Position numbers and translations under genes: made by a program | Part shown: positions 8,427-16,263 of the stretch, piece after piece | How positions within the stretch are numbered: the stretch's first letter is position 1 | Layout: every line of letters begins with the position of its first letter | Source of the DNA: Oscillospiraceae bacterium | GTDB lineage: Bacteria > Bacillota > Clostridia > Oscillospirales > Ruminococcaceae | DNA length: 38,942 nucleotides | NCBI GenBank assembly: GCA_030533325.1 | Contig: JAUNJJ010000016.1 | Location: 10,102 to 49,043, forward strand | Reading direction: 5' to 3' | Notes under the pieces: model-generated | Seen by the model: the letters and a program-made list of their open reading frames with translations, nothing else | Database searches by the model: none | Told to the model about the DNA's origin: nothing

Positions 8427-8930
8427 TCAGCTTATTATATATCCGACATAAGGAAGTTCGCGGTATTTGCCGTTATAGTCCATACCATATCCGACTACAA
8501 ATTTTCCGTCTATCTCAAAGCCGGCATAATCAGCCTGGACGTCTTCAATTCTTCTGCTTTTTTTATCAAGGAAAGTACATACTTTGATTGAGTTTGGACG
8601 CTGTTTCTGATATATATCAACTATCGATTTTAATGTTATTCCTGAATCCACGATATCCTCAATAAGAAGGATATCCTTGCCTGAAACATTTATATCCGCA
8701 CCATAGCAAAGTTCAACCTTACCGCTCTCATTTGCGCAGGCTTTAATGCAGTTAAGCTGACAAGGCGTATGAAGTTCACGCAGGAGATCTGCTGCAAAAA
8801 ACATTGAACCGTTAAGTACACAGAGCACAAGGAGTTCATTTGTTCCCGAATAATCATGTGAAATCTGTACAGCAAGTTCCTTTACTCTTCTGGAAATCTG
8901 CTCTTTGGAAAAAAGACATTTTATTCTCAT
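8427..8930 (-). CDS. hpt: Hypoxanthine (guanine) phosphoribosyltransferase
   Basis: The enzyme salvages hypoxanthine or guanine with PRPP to give IMP or GMP. The preferred start is ATG 8930, with AGAAGG about 10 bases upstream; a TTG seven codons earlier is open but overlaps that ribosome site. This gives 167 residues, slightly short but normal for Hpt. The PRPP-binding loop LLIEDIVDSGITL lies near residues 90-105, the flexible-loop region follows, and the C-terminal VVGYGMDYNGKYRELPYVG is the standard family ending. The usual Clostridial neighbours tilS and ftsH are absent; the gene instead sits 36 bp downstream of an SGNH hydrolase gene. Confidence 0.9.
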   Translation of the reverse strand: MRIKCLFSKEQISRRVKELAVQISHDYSGTNELLVLCVLNGSMFFAADLLRELHTPCQLNCIKACANESGKVELCYGADINVSGKDILLIEDIVDSGITLKSIVDIYQKQRPNSIKVCTFLDKKSRRIEDVQADYAGFEIDGKFVVGYGMDYNGKYRELPYVGYIIS

Positions 8931-8966
8931 CTTTAAAAATCCTTCTGTCAAAATTTTGTAATATTT

Positions 8967-9833
8967 TTAAATCCACTCAAGCATTGAAAGCATATATGTA
9001 AGCAGATAATCATATGCCTGGGCTGCAAGGTGAATTCCGTCACCGCTTGAAAAATCTGATATAAGGTAATTGTCCTCACCTTTAAGATATTTAGCTGCAT
9101 TAACATAATATATCTTATCCGAGTTATATTCAAAAACCATTTTTCTAAGTGTTTCATTATATGTATCAATTTTTTCATTTGTGGTAAATGTTGTCTGCCT
9201 TGAAACAGGGGTAATTGCTGTTATTATAACGACTGAACCCGGTGTAACTTTCTGAATTTCTGCAATCAGATTTTTAAAGTCTCCGGTAAACTCTTCTTCT
9301 GTTCTCAGATTAATATCATTCATACCAAGTGAAATAAATATATACTTTGGCTTTTTTCTTCCAAGAATATCAGTCAGATCAAGACTGTATCCCTGATAAT
9401 CGAACTGGGTATCCAGTATATTTCTTACACCAATAGAACCAACTGCAAGAACATTATTCTCTTCCATACGACCATACACACTGTATCCCTTGCTTATTGA
9501 ATCGCCGATAATAACCACATCATCCAGATATTTTTTATCTATAAGCGAGATATCCTCCGGTTCAAATTCGACATTCACGAAGTTCAGATCACTGTATTCA
9601 ACGAAGTTATGATCAGTATTTTTTTCCTTTTCAATCATATCATTCAGTTCAGGGATATCGACGTTCGGAACAAGCTGCCCGTCCTCTTTCTGAGATGATT
9701 CTTCAGCTACTTTACTTTCATCCGGTTTCTTTGAACCAGTCGAACATCGTACCATAAAAACGACTGACAATATGAGCAGACACAGGACGGCTAATGCCCC
9801 CAGCTGTCTTTTTCTGTAAATATTCATTTTCAA
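8967..9833 (-). CDS. Membrane-anchored SGNH/GDSL hydrolase
   Basis: SGNH hydrolases cleave ester bonds, in Gram-positives often acetyl groups on cell-wall sugars or lipids. The N-terminus is basic and followed by a hydrophobic segment (about 10-28), so the catalytic domain is extracellular and anchored. A Cys after it (VRC, near 30) is a poor lipobox. A linker rich in Ser, Glu and Lys runs to about residue 55. Catalytic blocks are IIGDSISKGY (block I, Ser), SIGVRN (Gly block), LGMNDI (Asn block) and DGIHLAAQAY (Asp and His of block V), in the expected order. The start is most likely TTG 9833, because AGGTGG lies 10 bases upstream; ATG 9827 would be 16 bases away. It follows uppP across a hairpin and precedes hpt. 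The substrate is unknown. Confidence 0.8.
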   Translation of the reverse strand: MKMNIYRKRQLGALAVLCLLILSVVFMVRCSTGSKKPDESKVAEESSQKEDGQLVPNVDIPELNDMIEKEKNTDHNFVEYSDLNFVNVEFEPEDISLIDKKYLDDVVIIGDSISKGYSVYGRMEENNVLAVGSIGVRNILDTQFDYQGYSLDLTDILGRKKPKYIFISLGMNDINLRTEEEFTGDFKNLIAEIQKVTPGSVVIITAITPVSRQTTFTTNEKIDTYNETLRKMVFEYNSDKIYYVNAAKYLKGEDNYLISDFSSGDGIHLAAQAYDYLLTYMLSMLEWI

Positions 9834-9860
9834 CGTATAAACACCACCTGTAAAAAATAC

Positions 9861-9888
9861 ACCTGATATCCGGTTTCAGATATCAGGT
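9861..9888 (-). terminator. Terminator or attenuator hairpin between uppP and the SGNH gene
   Basis: Perfect 10-bp stem (9861-9870 with 9879-9888, ACCTGATATC) and 8-base loop, followed on the minus strand by TATTTTTTA. It ends only about 13 bases before the SGNH ribosome site, so downstream expression may depend on readthrough. Confidence 0.75.
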
Positions 9889-9900
9889 ATGTCAGTCTAA

Positions 9901-10728
9901 TTATTTTACTGCAGCAAAATAAATAAGTACTAAAGCACCAAGTATAATTCTGTACCATCCGAATACTTTAAAATCATGTTTCTTAATATAACCCATAAGA
10001 AATTTTATAACCACTATTGAAACTGCAAAAGCTACAACCATTGCTATACCAAGTATCATCGCCTGTGAAGCTGTAAAATCCAGACCGAATTTTACTATCT
10101 TAAGAAGGCTTGCACCAAACATAACAGGTATGGCAAGGAAAAACGTAAACTCAGCAATTACGCTTCTTGATACCCCGATTGCAAGTCCGCCCATAATCGT
10201 TGAGCCGGATCTTGATGTTCCCGGAAATATTGCTGCAAGAAGCTGGAATACTCCAATCAGCAATGCATCCTTAAATGTAATTTCACCGAGACTGTTTACT
10301 CTGGTTTTCTTTCCTTTATTTACTGACTCAAGAATAATAAAAGCAATACCGATAACAATGAGAGCTATTGAAACAGACACCGGATTATAAAAGTATTTTT
10401 CAAAAACCTCATCAAAAAGGAGTCCTACAACAGCTGCTGGTATACATGCTGTAAGTATCTTAAACCACAAAGTGAATATATCCTTTTTTATAACCGGTTT
10501 GGTTTTGAAAGAAAACGGGAAAATCTGTTTCCAGTAAAGCACAACAACGGCCATTATAGCTCCAAGCTGTATGACAACATCAAACATACTTTTGAATTCG
10601 TCAGACTCATTCAGTTGTATAAATTCGTCAAGCAGAATAAGATGTCCTGTACTGCTTACAGGAAGCCATTCCGTGATACCTTCAACAATTCCAAAAAAAA
10701 CTGCCTTTAAAATCTCTAAAAACGACAT
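9901..10728 (-). CDS. uppP: Undecaprenyl-diphosphatase
   Basis: UppP (BacA) dephosphorylates undecaprenyl diphosphate at the membrane to recycle the lipid carrier for peptidoglycan and polymer export. The 275-residue protein is strongly hydrophobic throughout, with about eight membrane segments. It carries both family signatures: VEGITEWLPVSSTGH near residues 15-29, with the catalytic Glu and the Ser/His region, and FPGTSRSGSTI near residues 167-177, with the essential Arg. Length is normal. ATG 10728 is preceded by AGAGGTAGC at 8-base spacing and by a promoter at 10770-10798. The gene is followed by a hairpin terminator. High BacA level can confer bacitracin tolerance in other bacteria; nothing here shows that role specifically. 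Confidence 0.95.
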   Translation of the reverse strand: MSFLEILKAVFFGIVEGITEWLPVSSTGHLILLDEFIQLNESDEFKSMFDVVIQLGAIMAVVVLYWKQIFPFSFKTKPVIKKDIFTLWFKILTACIPAAVVGLLFDEVFEKYFYNPVSVSIALIVIGIAFIILESVNKGKKTRVNSLGEITFKDALLIGVFQLLAAIFPGTSRSGSTIMGGLAIGVSRSVIAEFTFFLAIPVMFGASLLKIVKFGLDFTASQAMILGIAMVVAFAVSIVVIKFLMGYIKKHDFKVFGWYRIILGALVLIYFAAVK

Positions 10729-10769
10729 TTTGCTACCTCTTCCTCAATAAAATTTTTTGCCTATTTTCT

Positions 10770-10798
10770 ATATTAACATATATGCTATGATTTGTCAC
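10770..10798 (-). promoter_or_regulatory. Probable promoter for uppP
   Basis: Minus strand GTGACA (10793-10798), 17-base spacer, TAATAT (10770-10775). The -10 box is weaker than that of neighbouring promoters. Confidence 0.5.
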
Positions 10799-10861
10799 TA
10801 TATTTTTTTGATTTTCTTATTTTTATTTTCATATATGTATTTTCGTATCACTGGATATAAA

Positions 10862-10900
10862 AAAATATCCTGCCAGAATATTATACTGACAGGATATTTT
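10862..10900 (-). terminator. Terminator of the dpaAB operon
   Basis: 15-bp stem with one G-U pair (10862-10876 with 10886-10900), 9-base loop, followed on the minus strand by a run of T. Confidence 0.85.
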
Positions 10901-10905
10901 ACAGC

Positions 10906-11487
10906 TCAGCGAACTACCGGCTGAATCTGTACACCACCAATTGCTGACAATATGGTATCAGGAATCAGAGAAAAATCTGCTACAAGTGAAGATGGTTTTT
11001 TTCTGCTGTCATCCTGGGAAAAAGGAACAAAATAATAATTTTTCATATTCATAAGCATTCCGATATTTTTAAGTGAACCGGCAAGCGCATCATTGGTTGA
11101 TATATTTAATATAACCGGTCCGGAGTTTCTCAGATGCGACTTTACAGCCATTGTTACCGGTGAGTCTGTTATGCTTCCTGCAAGCTTGGCAAGTGTGTTT
11201 CCTGTACACGGAGCTACAACCATGACGTCTGTCATTTTTTTCGGTCCTATCGGTTCTGCATCCTCAATTGTAAGAATAGGCTTAATTCCACAGATTTCTG
11301 TAATTTTTTGTATATTCTCTGAAGCCTTCCCGAAACGTGTATCCATACTGCTGCCAGAAAACGACAAAACAGGAATAACTTCAGCATTCATCTCTCTGAG
11401 AATTTTCATTTGTTCAAACGCCCGACTGAATGTACAAAAAGAACCTGTAACAGCATACCCTATCTTCAGTCCGTCAAAATCATTCAT
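10906..11487 (-). CDS. dpaB: Dipicolinate synthase subunit B (SpoVFB)
   Basis: With DpaA this flavoprotein-like subunit makes dipicolinic acid, the calcium-chelating compound of the endospore core, from a tetrahydrodipicolinate precursor in the mother cell. The 193-residue length is normal. The N-terminus IGYAVTGSFCTFSRA is the flavoprotein-type fold found in SpoVFB, and VVAPCTGNTLAKLAGSITDSP (about 90-110) is the family core with the conserved P-C-T-G-N. The gene overlaps dpaA by 8 bp, indicating translational coupling, and ends at a terminator. No other dap or asd genes accompany it, unlike the Bacillus operon. Confidence 0.93.
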   Translation of the reverse strand: MNDFDGLKIGYAVTGSFCTFSRAFEQMKILREMNAEVIPVLSFSGSSMDTRFGKASENIQKITEICGIKPILTIEDAEPIGPKKMTDVMVVAPCTGNTLAKLAGSITDSPVTMAVKSHLRNSGPVILNISTNDALAGSLKNIGMLMNMKNYYFVPFSQDDSRKKPSSLVADFSLIPDTILSAIGGVQIQPVVR

Positions 11488-12364
11488 ACATCATACTCCT
11501 TTCTGAAATATAATCCATTACAGTATCGGCAATTATACATCCGGCAGTTTCAGGTGACTTTTTCCCGGGCAGCCCGGATGCACGAATAATTTTATGCCCG
11601 TATTCAGATGCATAGCTTAAATCAATTCCGCCCGGAGAAGAAGCAAGTTCAATAATCAGACAGTTCCTTTTAATCCTGCCAAGTGTTTCTCTTCCCATTA
11701 TTACTGCTGGTACAGTATTAAAAATAACATCGTATGATTCCGGATTTTTCATCGCCTCAGATATAGTTACTCCTCTGCAGCCATATACAGAGGCCCATAC
11801 TATATCTGACTTTTTTCTGGCAGAAACAGTTACACTGCATCCCATAGCACACAGGATTTTAGAGAGGACACGTGCAATCCGTCCATATCCTGTAATAAGA
11901 ATCTCTTTTCCATATAATACAGAAGGCATCTCTTCCATAGCAATCTGTATTGCTCCTTCAGCCGTAGGAACTGCATTACGGATACTGAATTCTTCACACT
12001 TCAGGTAATCATATATTTCTATTTCTGAAGGCAGAAAAATTTTTTCTACTGTTTCATTTATCATTCCGCCGAAAACAATTCCTTTTCTTTTCATAAGAGA
12101 CAGAAAACCTGAAAGATAACAGTTTTTTTCTGAAAAAGGTGCATTTACAGTTTCTCCGTCTGTTGTAGAGGGAGCCGGAAGCACAAGATAATCAAAAATT
12201 CTTCCTGTTTCAGAAAAATCATTTATATATTTTACTCCTTCAGGTAGTTCCGAATTAAAATTATTACCGGTAAGGTATACCGAATTACCACTGTTTTCAG
12301 CAAGCCGTCCTGCAGCATACTTCATACGCAGGTCCCCGCCTGCAACAAGAAACGCTCTGTTCAT
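11480..12364 (-). CDS. dpaA: Dipicolinate synthase subunit A (SpoVFA)
   Basis: DpaA is the NAD(P)-binding subunit of dipicolinate synthase, acting in the mother cell late in sporulation. The ATG at 12364 is preceded by ACGGAGGT at 5-6 base spacing and gives 294 residues, the usual size; the frame stays open nine codons further upstream without a ribosome site. The N-terminal part contains LPAPSTTDGETVNAPF, typical of SpoVFA, and the Rossmann site ILITGYGRIARVL (about 155-167). The C-terminal half has ELASSPGGID and a region rich in Gly and Pro (LPGKKSPETAG) that are conserved in the family. Presence of both subunits intact implies that the organism, or a recent ancestor, makes spores. A sigma-K-like promoter lies upstream. 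Confidence 0.93.
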   Translation of the reverse strand: MNRAFLVAGGDLRMKYAAGRLAENSGNSVYLTGNNFNSELPEGVKYINDFSETGRIFDYLVLPAPSTTDGETVNAPFSEKNCYLSGFLSLMKRKGIVFGGMINETVEKIFLPSEIEIYDYLKCEEFSIRNAVPTAEGAIQIAMEEMPSVLYGKEILITGYGRIARVLSKILCAMGCSVTVSARKKSDIVWASVYGCRGVTISEAMKNPESYDVIFNTVPAVIMGRETLGRIKRNCLIIELASSPGGIDLSYASEYGHKIIRASGLPGKKSPETAGCIIADTVMDYISERSMMYE

Positions 12365-12391
12365 AATTACCTCCGTTTTATTGCTATACAT

Positions 12392-12419
12392 TATTTTATG
12401 TAATTATAAAAAAAAGGTT
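12392..12419 (-). promoter_or_regulatory. Candidate sigma-K-type promoter of dpaAB
   Basis: Minus strand AACC (12416-12419) and CATAAAATA (12392-12400) with 15 bases between. These match the Bacillus sigma-K pattern mACm and CATAnnnTA. spoVF is a sigma-K gene in Bacillus subtilis. No comparably good sigma-A promoter precedes dpaA, though TATAAT occurs nearby. Confidence 0.45.
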
Positions 12420-12431
12420 CTCATGGAAAAT

Positions 12432-12460
12432 TTGACTTTTAATATATAAAGTAGTATAAT
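12432..12460 (+). promoter_or_regulatory. Sigma-A-type promoter of the ABC exporter operon
   Basis: TTGACT (12432-12437), 17-base spacer, TATAAT (12455-12460). Transcription would begin near 12467, leaving a leader of about 65 bases. Confidence 0.75.
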
Positions 12461-12532
12461 TAAAAGGTGTGTGTTTTTCCGCTTACGGACAAAACATTTT
12501 TCACTGTAAACATTTTTCGAGAGGATGATAAA

Positions 12533-14272
12533 ATGATAAAAACCATAATGGGATGCGTCAGAGAATACAAAAAAGCATCCCTTCTAACCCCGTTTTTTGT
12601 GTCCCTTGAGGTAATCGTGGAATGTATACTGCCTCTTCTTATCGCAGATCTGATAAATAATATTCAGGACGGCTGCGGAATCGGAACAATAGTGAAATAC
12701 GGTATAATACTTGTTATTCTGGCATTTGTTTCACTCACTTTCGGTGTATTGTCAGGTGATTACTGTGCAACAGCCTCATGTGGTTTTGCAAAAAATTTAC
12801 GTCACGATCTGTTTTACAAAATACAGGATTTCTCATTTTCAAATGTAGATAAATTTTCGTCTTCCAGTCTTGTTACACGAATGACAACTGACGTAAACAA
12901 CATCCAGATGGCATATATGATGATTATCAGAATCGCAGTGAGATGCCCGTTCATGCTGATTTTTGCATTTATCATGTCAATCAGACTTGGTGGAAAGCTT
13001 TCACTGATTTTTGCAGTTGTTATTCCGCTTCTTGGTTTTGGTTTATTCAAAATAATCGGCGTTGTTCGTCCTGTTTTTGTACGTGTTTTTAAAAAATACG
13101 ACAAACTTAACGAATCAGTACAGGAAAATATAAAAGGAATGCGTGTTGTTAAATCATTTGTCCGCGAAAAGTACGAGACAGATAAATTCAACGCTGCCGC
13201 AAAGGAAGTCTGTGACGACTTTACAACGGCGGAAAAACTCATTGCTCTCAACCATCCGCTTATGCAGCTTTCAATTTATATCATAATGATACTGATTTCC
13301 TTTTTCTGTTCAAAAATCGTTATATCAACCAATGCGGCAAAGCTTGGTATAGGCACCCTTTCAGGTATGCTCACATACTCAATTCAGATACTTATGAGTC
13401 TTATGATGGTGTCTATGATATTTGTAATGATTACAATGTCCATTGAATCTGCCAGCCGTATCTCTGAAGTTCTTAACGAGGAAAGCTCAATTAAAAATCC
13501 TGACTCCCCTGTTAAAGATATTCCGAACGGTGAAATAATTTTTGATAATGTTTCATACAGATACGACGGATGTTCATCATATGCTTTAAATGATGTCACA
13601 TTTCGTATTCCCTCAGGTATGACAATTGGAATAATCGGCGGAACAGGTTCTTCAAAAACAACTCTTGTAAGCCTCATATCAAGATTATATGATGTTACAA
13701 AAGGCCGCGTTCTTGTAGGCGGAACCGATGTCAGACAGTATGATCTTGAAACTCTCAGAAATGAAGTTGCTGTCGTTCTTCAGAAAAATGTACTTTTCTC
13801 AGGTACAATAAAGGAAAACCTCAGATGGGGTGATCCGAATGCTTCAGATGCTGAAATTCAGAGAGTATGCCGCCTTGCAATGGCAGATGAATTTATAAAC
13901 AGATTTCCAAACGGGTATGATACCTATATAGAACAAGGCGGAACAAATGTTTCCGGTGGTCAGAAACAAAGACTCTGCATTGCAAGAGCCCTGCTTAAAA
14001 AACCGAAAATCCTTATACTTGATGACTCAACAAGTGCTGTTGATACACGTACAGATGCACTTCTCAGAAAAGCATTCAGAGAAGAAATACCGAATACAAC
14101 AAAGCTCATTATCGCACAGCGTATCTCATCTGTTCAGGACTGTGATGCAATCTTTGTTATGGACAGCGGACGCATTGAATCAATCGGTACTCATGAACAG
14201 CTGCTTCAGAAAAGTATAATTTACCGTGAAGTATATGAATCACAGATAAAAGGAGGCAGTTTAAATGCATAA
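12533..14272 (+). CDS. Heterodimeric ABC exporter, subunit with degenerate ATP site
   Basis: This is an ABC exporter half-transporter of 579 residues: an N-terminal six-helix membrane domain (about 1-310) and a C-terminal ATPase. ATG 12533 has GAGAGG at 8-base spacing; the open frame extends 22 codons upstream into the promoter leader. The ATPase has GGTGSSKTT as Walker A (369-377, Ser in place of the second-last Gly), a canonical VSGGQ signature (473-477), Walker B ILILDD in which the catalytic Glu is Asp (498), and Q529 in place of the switch His (IIAQRI). Its own Walker site is therefore degenerate, the pattern of the inactive half in heterodimers such as TM287/288, LmrCD or BmrCD. It overlaps the next gene by 8 bp. 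Drug or lipid export is likely; the substrate is unknown. Confidence 0.9.
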   Translation: MIKTIMGCVREYKKASLLTPFFVSLEVIVECILPLLIADLINNIQDGCGIGTIVKYGIILVILAFVSLTFGVLSGDYCATASCGFAKNLRHDLFYKIQDFSFSNVDKFSSSSLVTRMTTDVNNIQMAYMMIIRIAVRCPFMLIFAFIMSIRLGGKLSLIFAVVIPLLGFGLFKIIGVVRPVFVRVFKKYDKLNESVQENIKGMRVVKSFVREKYETDKFNAAAKEVCDDFTTAEKLIALNHPLMQLSIYIIMILISFFCSKIVISTNAAKLGIGTLSGMLTYSIQILMSLMMVSMIFVMITMSIESASRISEVLNEESSIKNPDSPVKDIPNGEIIFDNVSYRYDGCSSYALNDVTFRIPSGMTIGIIGGTGSSKTTLVSLISRLYDVTKGRVLVGGTDVRQYDLETLRNEVAVVLQKNVLFSGTIKENLRWGDPNASDAEIQRVCRLAMADEFINRFPNGYDTYIEQGGTNVSGGQKQRLCIARALLKKPKILILDDSTSAVDTRTDALLRKAFREEIPNTTKLIIAQRISSVQDCDAIFVMDSGRIESIGTHEQLLQKSIIYREVYESQIKGGSLNA

Positions 14273-16223
14273 TAAAGGACCTGCCGGACCGGCTCCTCAG
14301 AAAGGAACTCTCGGAAGGCTTATAAAAATGCTCTTCAGCGAATACAGGTCTCAGCTTATAATTGTAATAGCCGGAATGGTTATAGTTGCACTTGTAAGCA
14401 CTGTACCATCTGTATTCATTGAAAAAATTGCAGGCATTATTACAGAAGGTCTTTCAGCTATACGAAGCAACGGATACACTGAAACATCTCAGTTCAAGGA
14501 AGTCTACAAAAGCCTCCGCCCTTCTGTAATAAAAATAATCTGCGGAATGGCAGCTGTATTTGCAGTTGGTCTTGCTGCATCATTTGTATATACAAGGCTG
14601 AATGCTGTTATAACGCAGGGATTTCTGTACAGACTAAGAAAAAAAGTATTTAAGAAAATGCAGTCTCTTCCTGTCAAATACTTTGACACACACAACCACG
14701 GAGATATCATGTCACATTATACAAACGACATTGATACACTCCGCCAGCTGATTTCACAGGCTCTGCCAAACGTTGTGTCATCAGCACTTACTATTGTATC
14801 TCTTCTTTTTATAATGCTGTACTACAGTTTATGGCTTACGCTCACAGTGGGTGCCGGTGTTGTATTTATGTTTATGGTAACAAAAACTGTAGGAGGAAAT
14901 TCTGCCAGATTCTTTATCAGACAGCAGGAATCACTTGGTAAGACAGAAGGTTATATCGAGGAAATGATAAACGGCCAGAAAGTTGTAAAAGTCTTCTGCC
15001 ATGAAGAATCTTCAAAGCAGGATTTTAACAGACTCAATGAACAGCTTTTTGAAGATGCAAAAAACGCCAACAAATTTGCAAATATTCTCATGCCTATAAT
15101 GGGCAACATCGGAAACATCCTGTATGTTCTTGTTGCTTTTATCGGAGGTATCATTTCAATAAACGGATGGTTTAACCCTTCCCTGCGTTCATTAGCCGGC
15201 GGAGAAAATATCCTCTCAGTTCCGGTTATTGTAACCTATCTCGGTATGACAAGACAGTTCTGCCAGAGCATTTCACAGGTTTCACAGCAGGTAAATTCCG
15301 TTGTAATGGCTCTCGCAGGTGCTGGAAGAATATTCAGTCTTCTTGATGAATCTCCTGAAGAGGATGAAGGATATGTTGAACTTGTAAATGCCGTAGAACG
15401 CAATGGTCAGCTGTCTGAGTGCCTTGTAAGAACAGGCTTATGGGCATGGAAGCACAGGCATGAAAACGGCAGTGTAACATATACTCCGCTTCAGGGAAGA
15501 ATTATTTTCGATCATGTTGATTTTGGTTACACCCCTGAAAAAATGGTTCTGAACGATATAACTCTGTATGCCGAACAGGGACAGAAAATAGCTCTTGTAG
15601 GTTCAACAGGTGCAGGCAAAACAACCATTACAAATCTTATTAACCGTTTCTATGATATCCAGGACGGTAAGATACGATATGATGATATAAATATCAACAA
15701 AATCAGAAAAAGCGATCTTCGCCGCTCTCTTGGTGTTGTTCTTCAGGATGTAAATCTGTTCAGCGGAACAGTTATGGATAACATAAGATATGGAAATCTT
15801 GATGCTACTGATGAAGAATGTATTGCAGCGGCAAAACTTGCAAACGCAGACAGCTTTATCAGAATGCTTCCGGATGGCTATAACACCATAATCAAAGGGG
15901 ATGGTTCCGATCTTTCACAGGGTCAGAAACAGCTATTATCAATTGCCAGAGCTGCAATTGCAAATCCTCCTCTGATGATTCTTGACGAAGCAACAAGTTC
16001 GATTGATACAAGAACTGAACTTATTGTTCAGAAAGGTATGGACGCTCTTATGAAGGGACGTACCGTATTTGTTATTGCTCACAGACTTTCCACTATCAGA
16101 AATTCAGATGTAATTCTGGTTATGGACCAGGGCAGAATAATAGAGCGTGGCAGCCACGACCAGCTTATTGCAGCAAGGGGAACTTACTACAGACTGTATA
16201 CTGGATCTTTTGAATTAAGCTAA
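14265..16223 (+). CDS. Heterodimeric ABC exporter, subunit with canonical ATP site
   Basis: This is the 652-residue partner of the preceding gene. Its long hydrophilic N-terminus (KGPAGPAPQKG) and the membrane domain (about 30-350) are followed by an unusual linker of about 45 residues (365-410), rich in Glu and Trp, between the membrane and ATPase domains. The ATPase has Walker A GSTGAGKTT (446-454), a variant signature LSQGQ (550-554), Walker B MILDEATS with catalytic E575, and the switch His H606 in VIAHRLST. The canonical Walker site pairs with the VSGGQ signature of the partner, giving one active and one degenerate composite site. The operon ends at a strong terminator. No adjacent regulator gene was seen that could indicate an inducing drug. 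Confidence 0.9.
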   Translation: MHNKGPAGPAPQKGTLGRLIKMLFSEYRSQLIIVIAGMVIVALVSTVPSVFIEKIAGIITEGLSAIRSNGYTETSQFKEVYKSLRPSVIKIICGMAAVFAVGLAASFVYTRLNAVITQGFLYRLRKKVFKKMQSLPVKYFDTHNHGDIMSHYTNDIDTLRQLISQALPNVVSSALTIVSLLFIMLYYSLWLTLTVGAGVVFMFMVTKTVGGNSARFFIRQQESLGKTEGYIEEMINGQKVVKVFCHEESSKQDFNRLNEQLFEDAKNANKFANILMPIMGNIGNILYVLVAFIGGIISINGWFNPSLRSLAGGENILSVPVIVTYLGMTRQFCQSISQVSQQVNSVVMALAGAGRIFSLLDESPEEDEGYVELVNAVERNGQLSECLVRTGLWAWKHRHENGSVTYTPLQGRIIFDHVDFGYTPEKMVLNDITLYAEQGQKIALVGSTGAGKTTITNLINRFYDIQDGKIRYDDININKIRKSDLRRSLGVVLQDVNLFSGTVMDNIRYGNLDATDEECIAAAKLANADSFIRMLPDGYNTIIKGDGSDLSQGQKQLLSIARAAIANPPLMILDEATSSIDTRTELIVQKGMDALMKGRTVFVIAHRLSTIRNSDVILVMDQGRIIERGSHDQLIAARGTYYRLYTGSFELS

Positions 16224-16263
16224 AAAAATCAGACGGAAAGAGTTTTCTTTCCGTCTGATTTTT
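16224..16263. terminator. Bidirectional terminator between ABC exporter and AI-2E family gene
   Basis: Perfect 17-bp stem (16224-16240 with 16247-16263) built on AATCAGACGGAAAG with a 6-base loop, between convergent genes. Confidence 0.9.
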
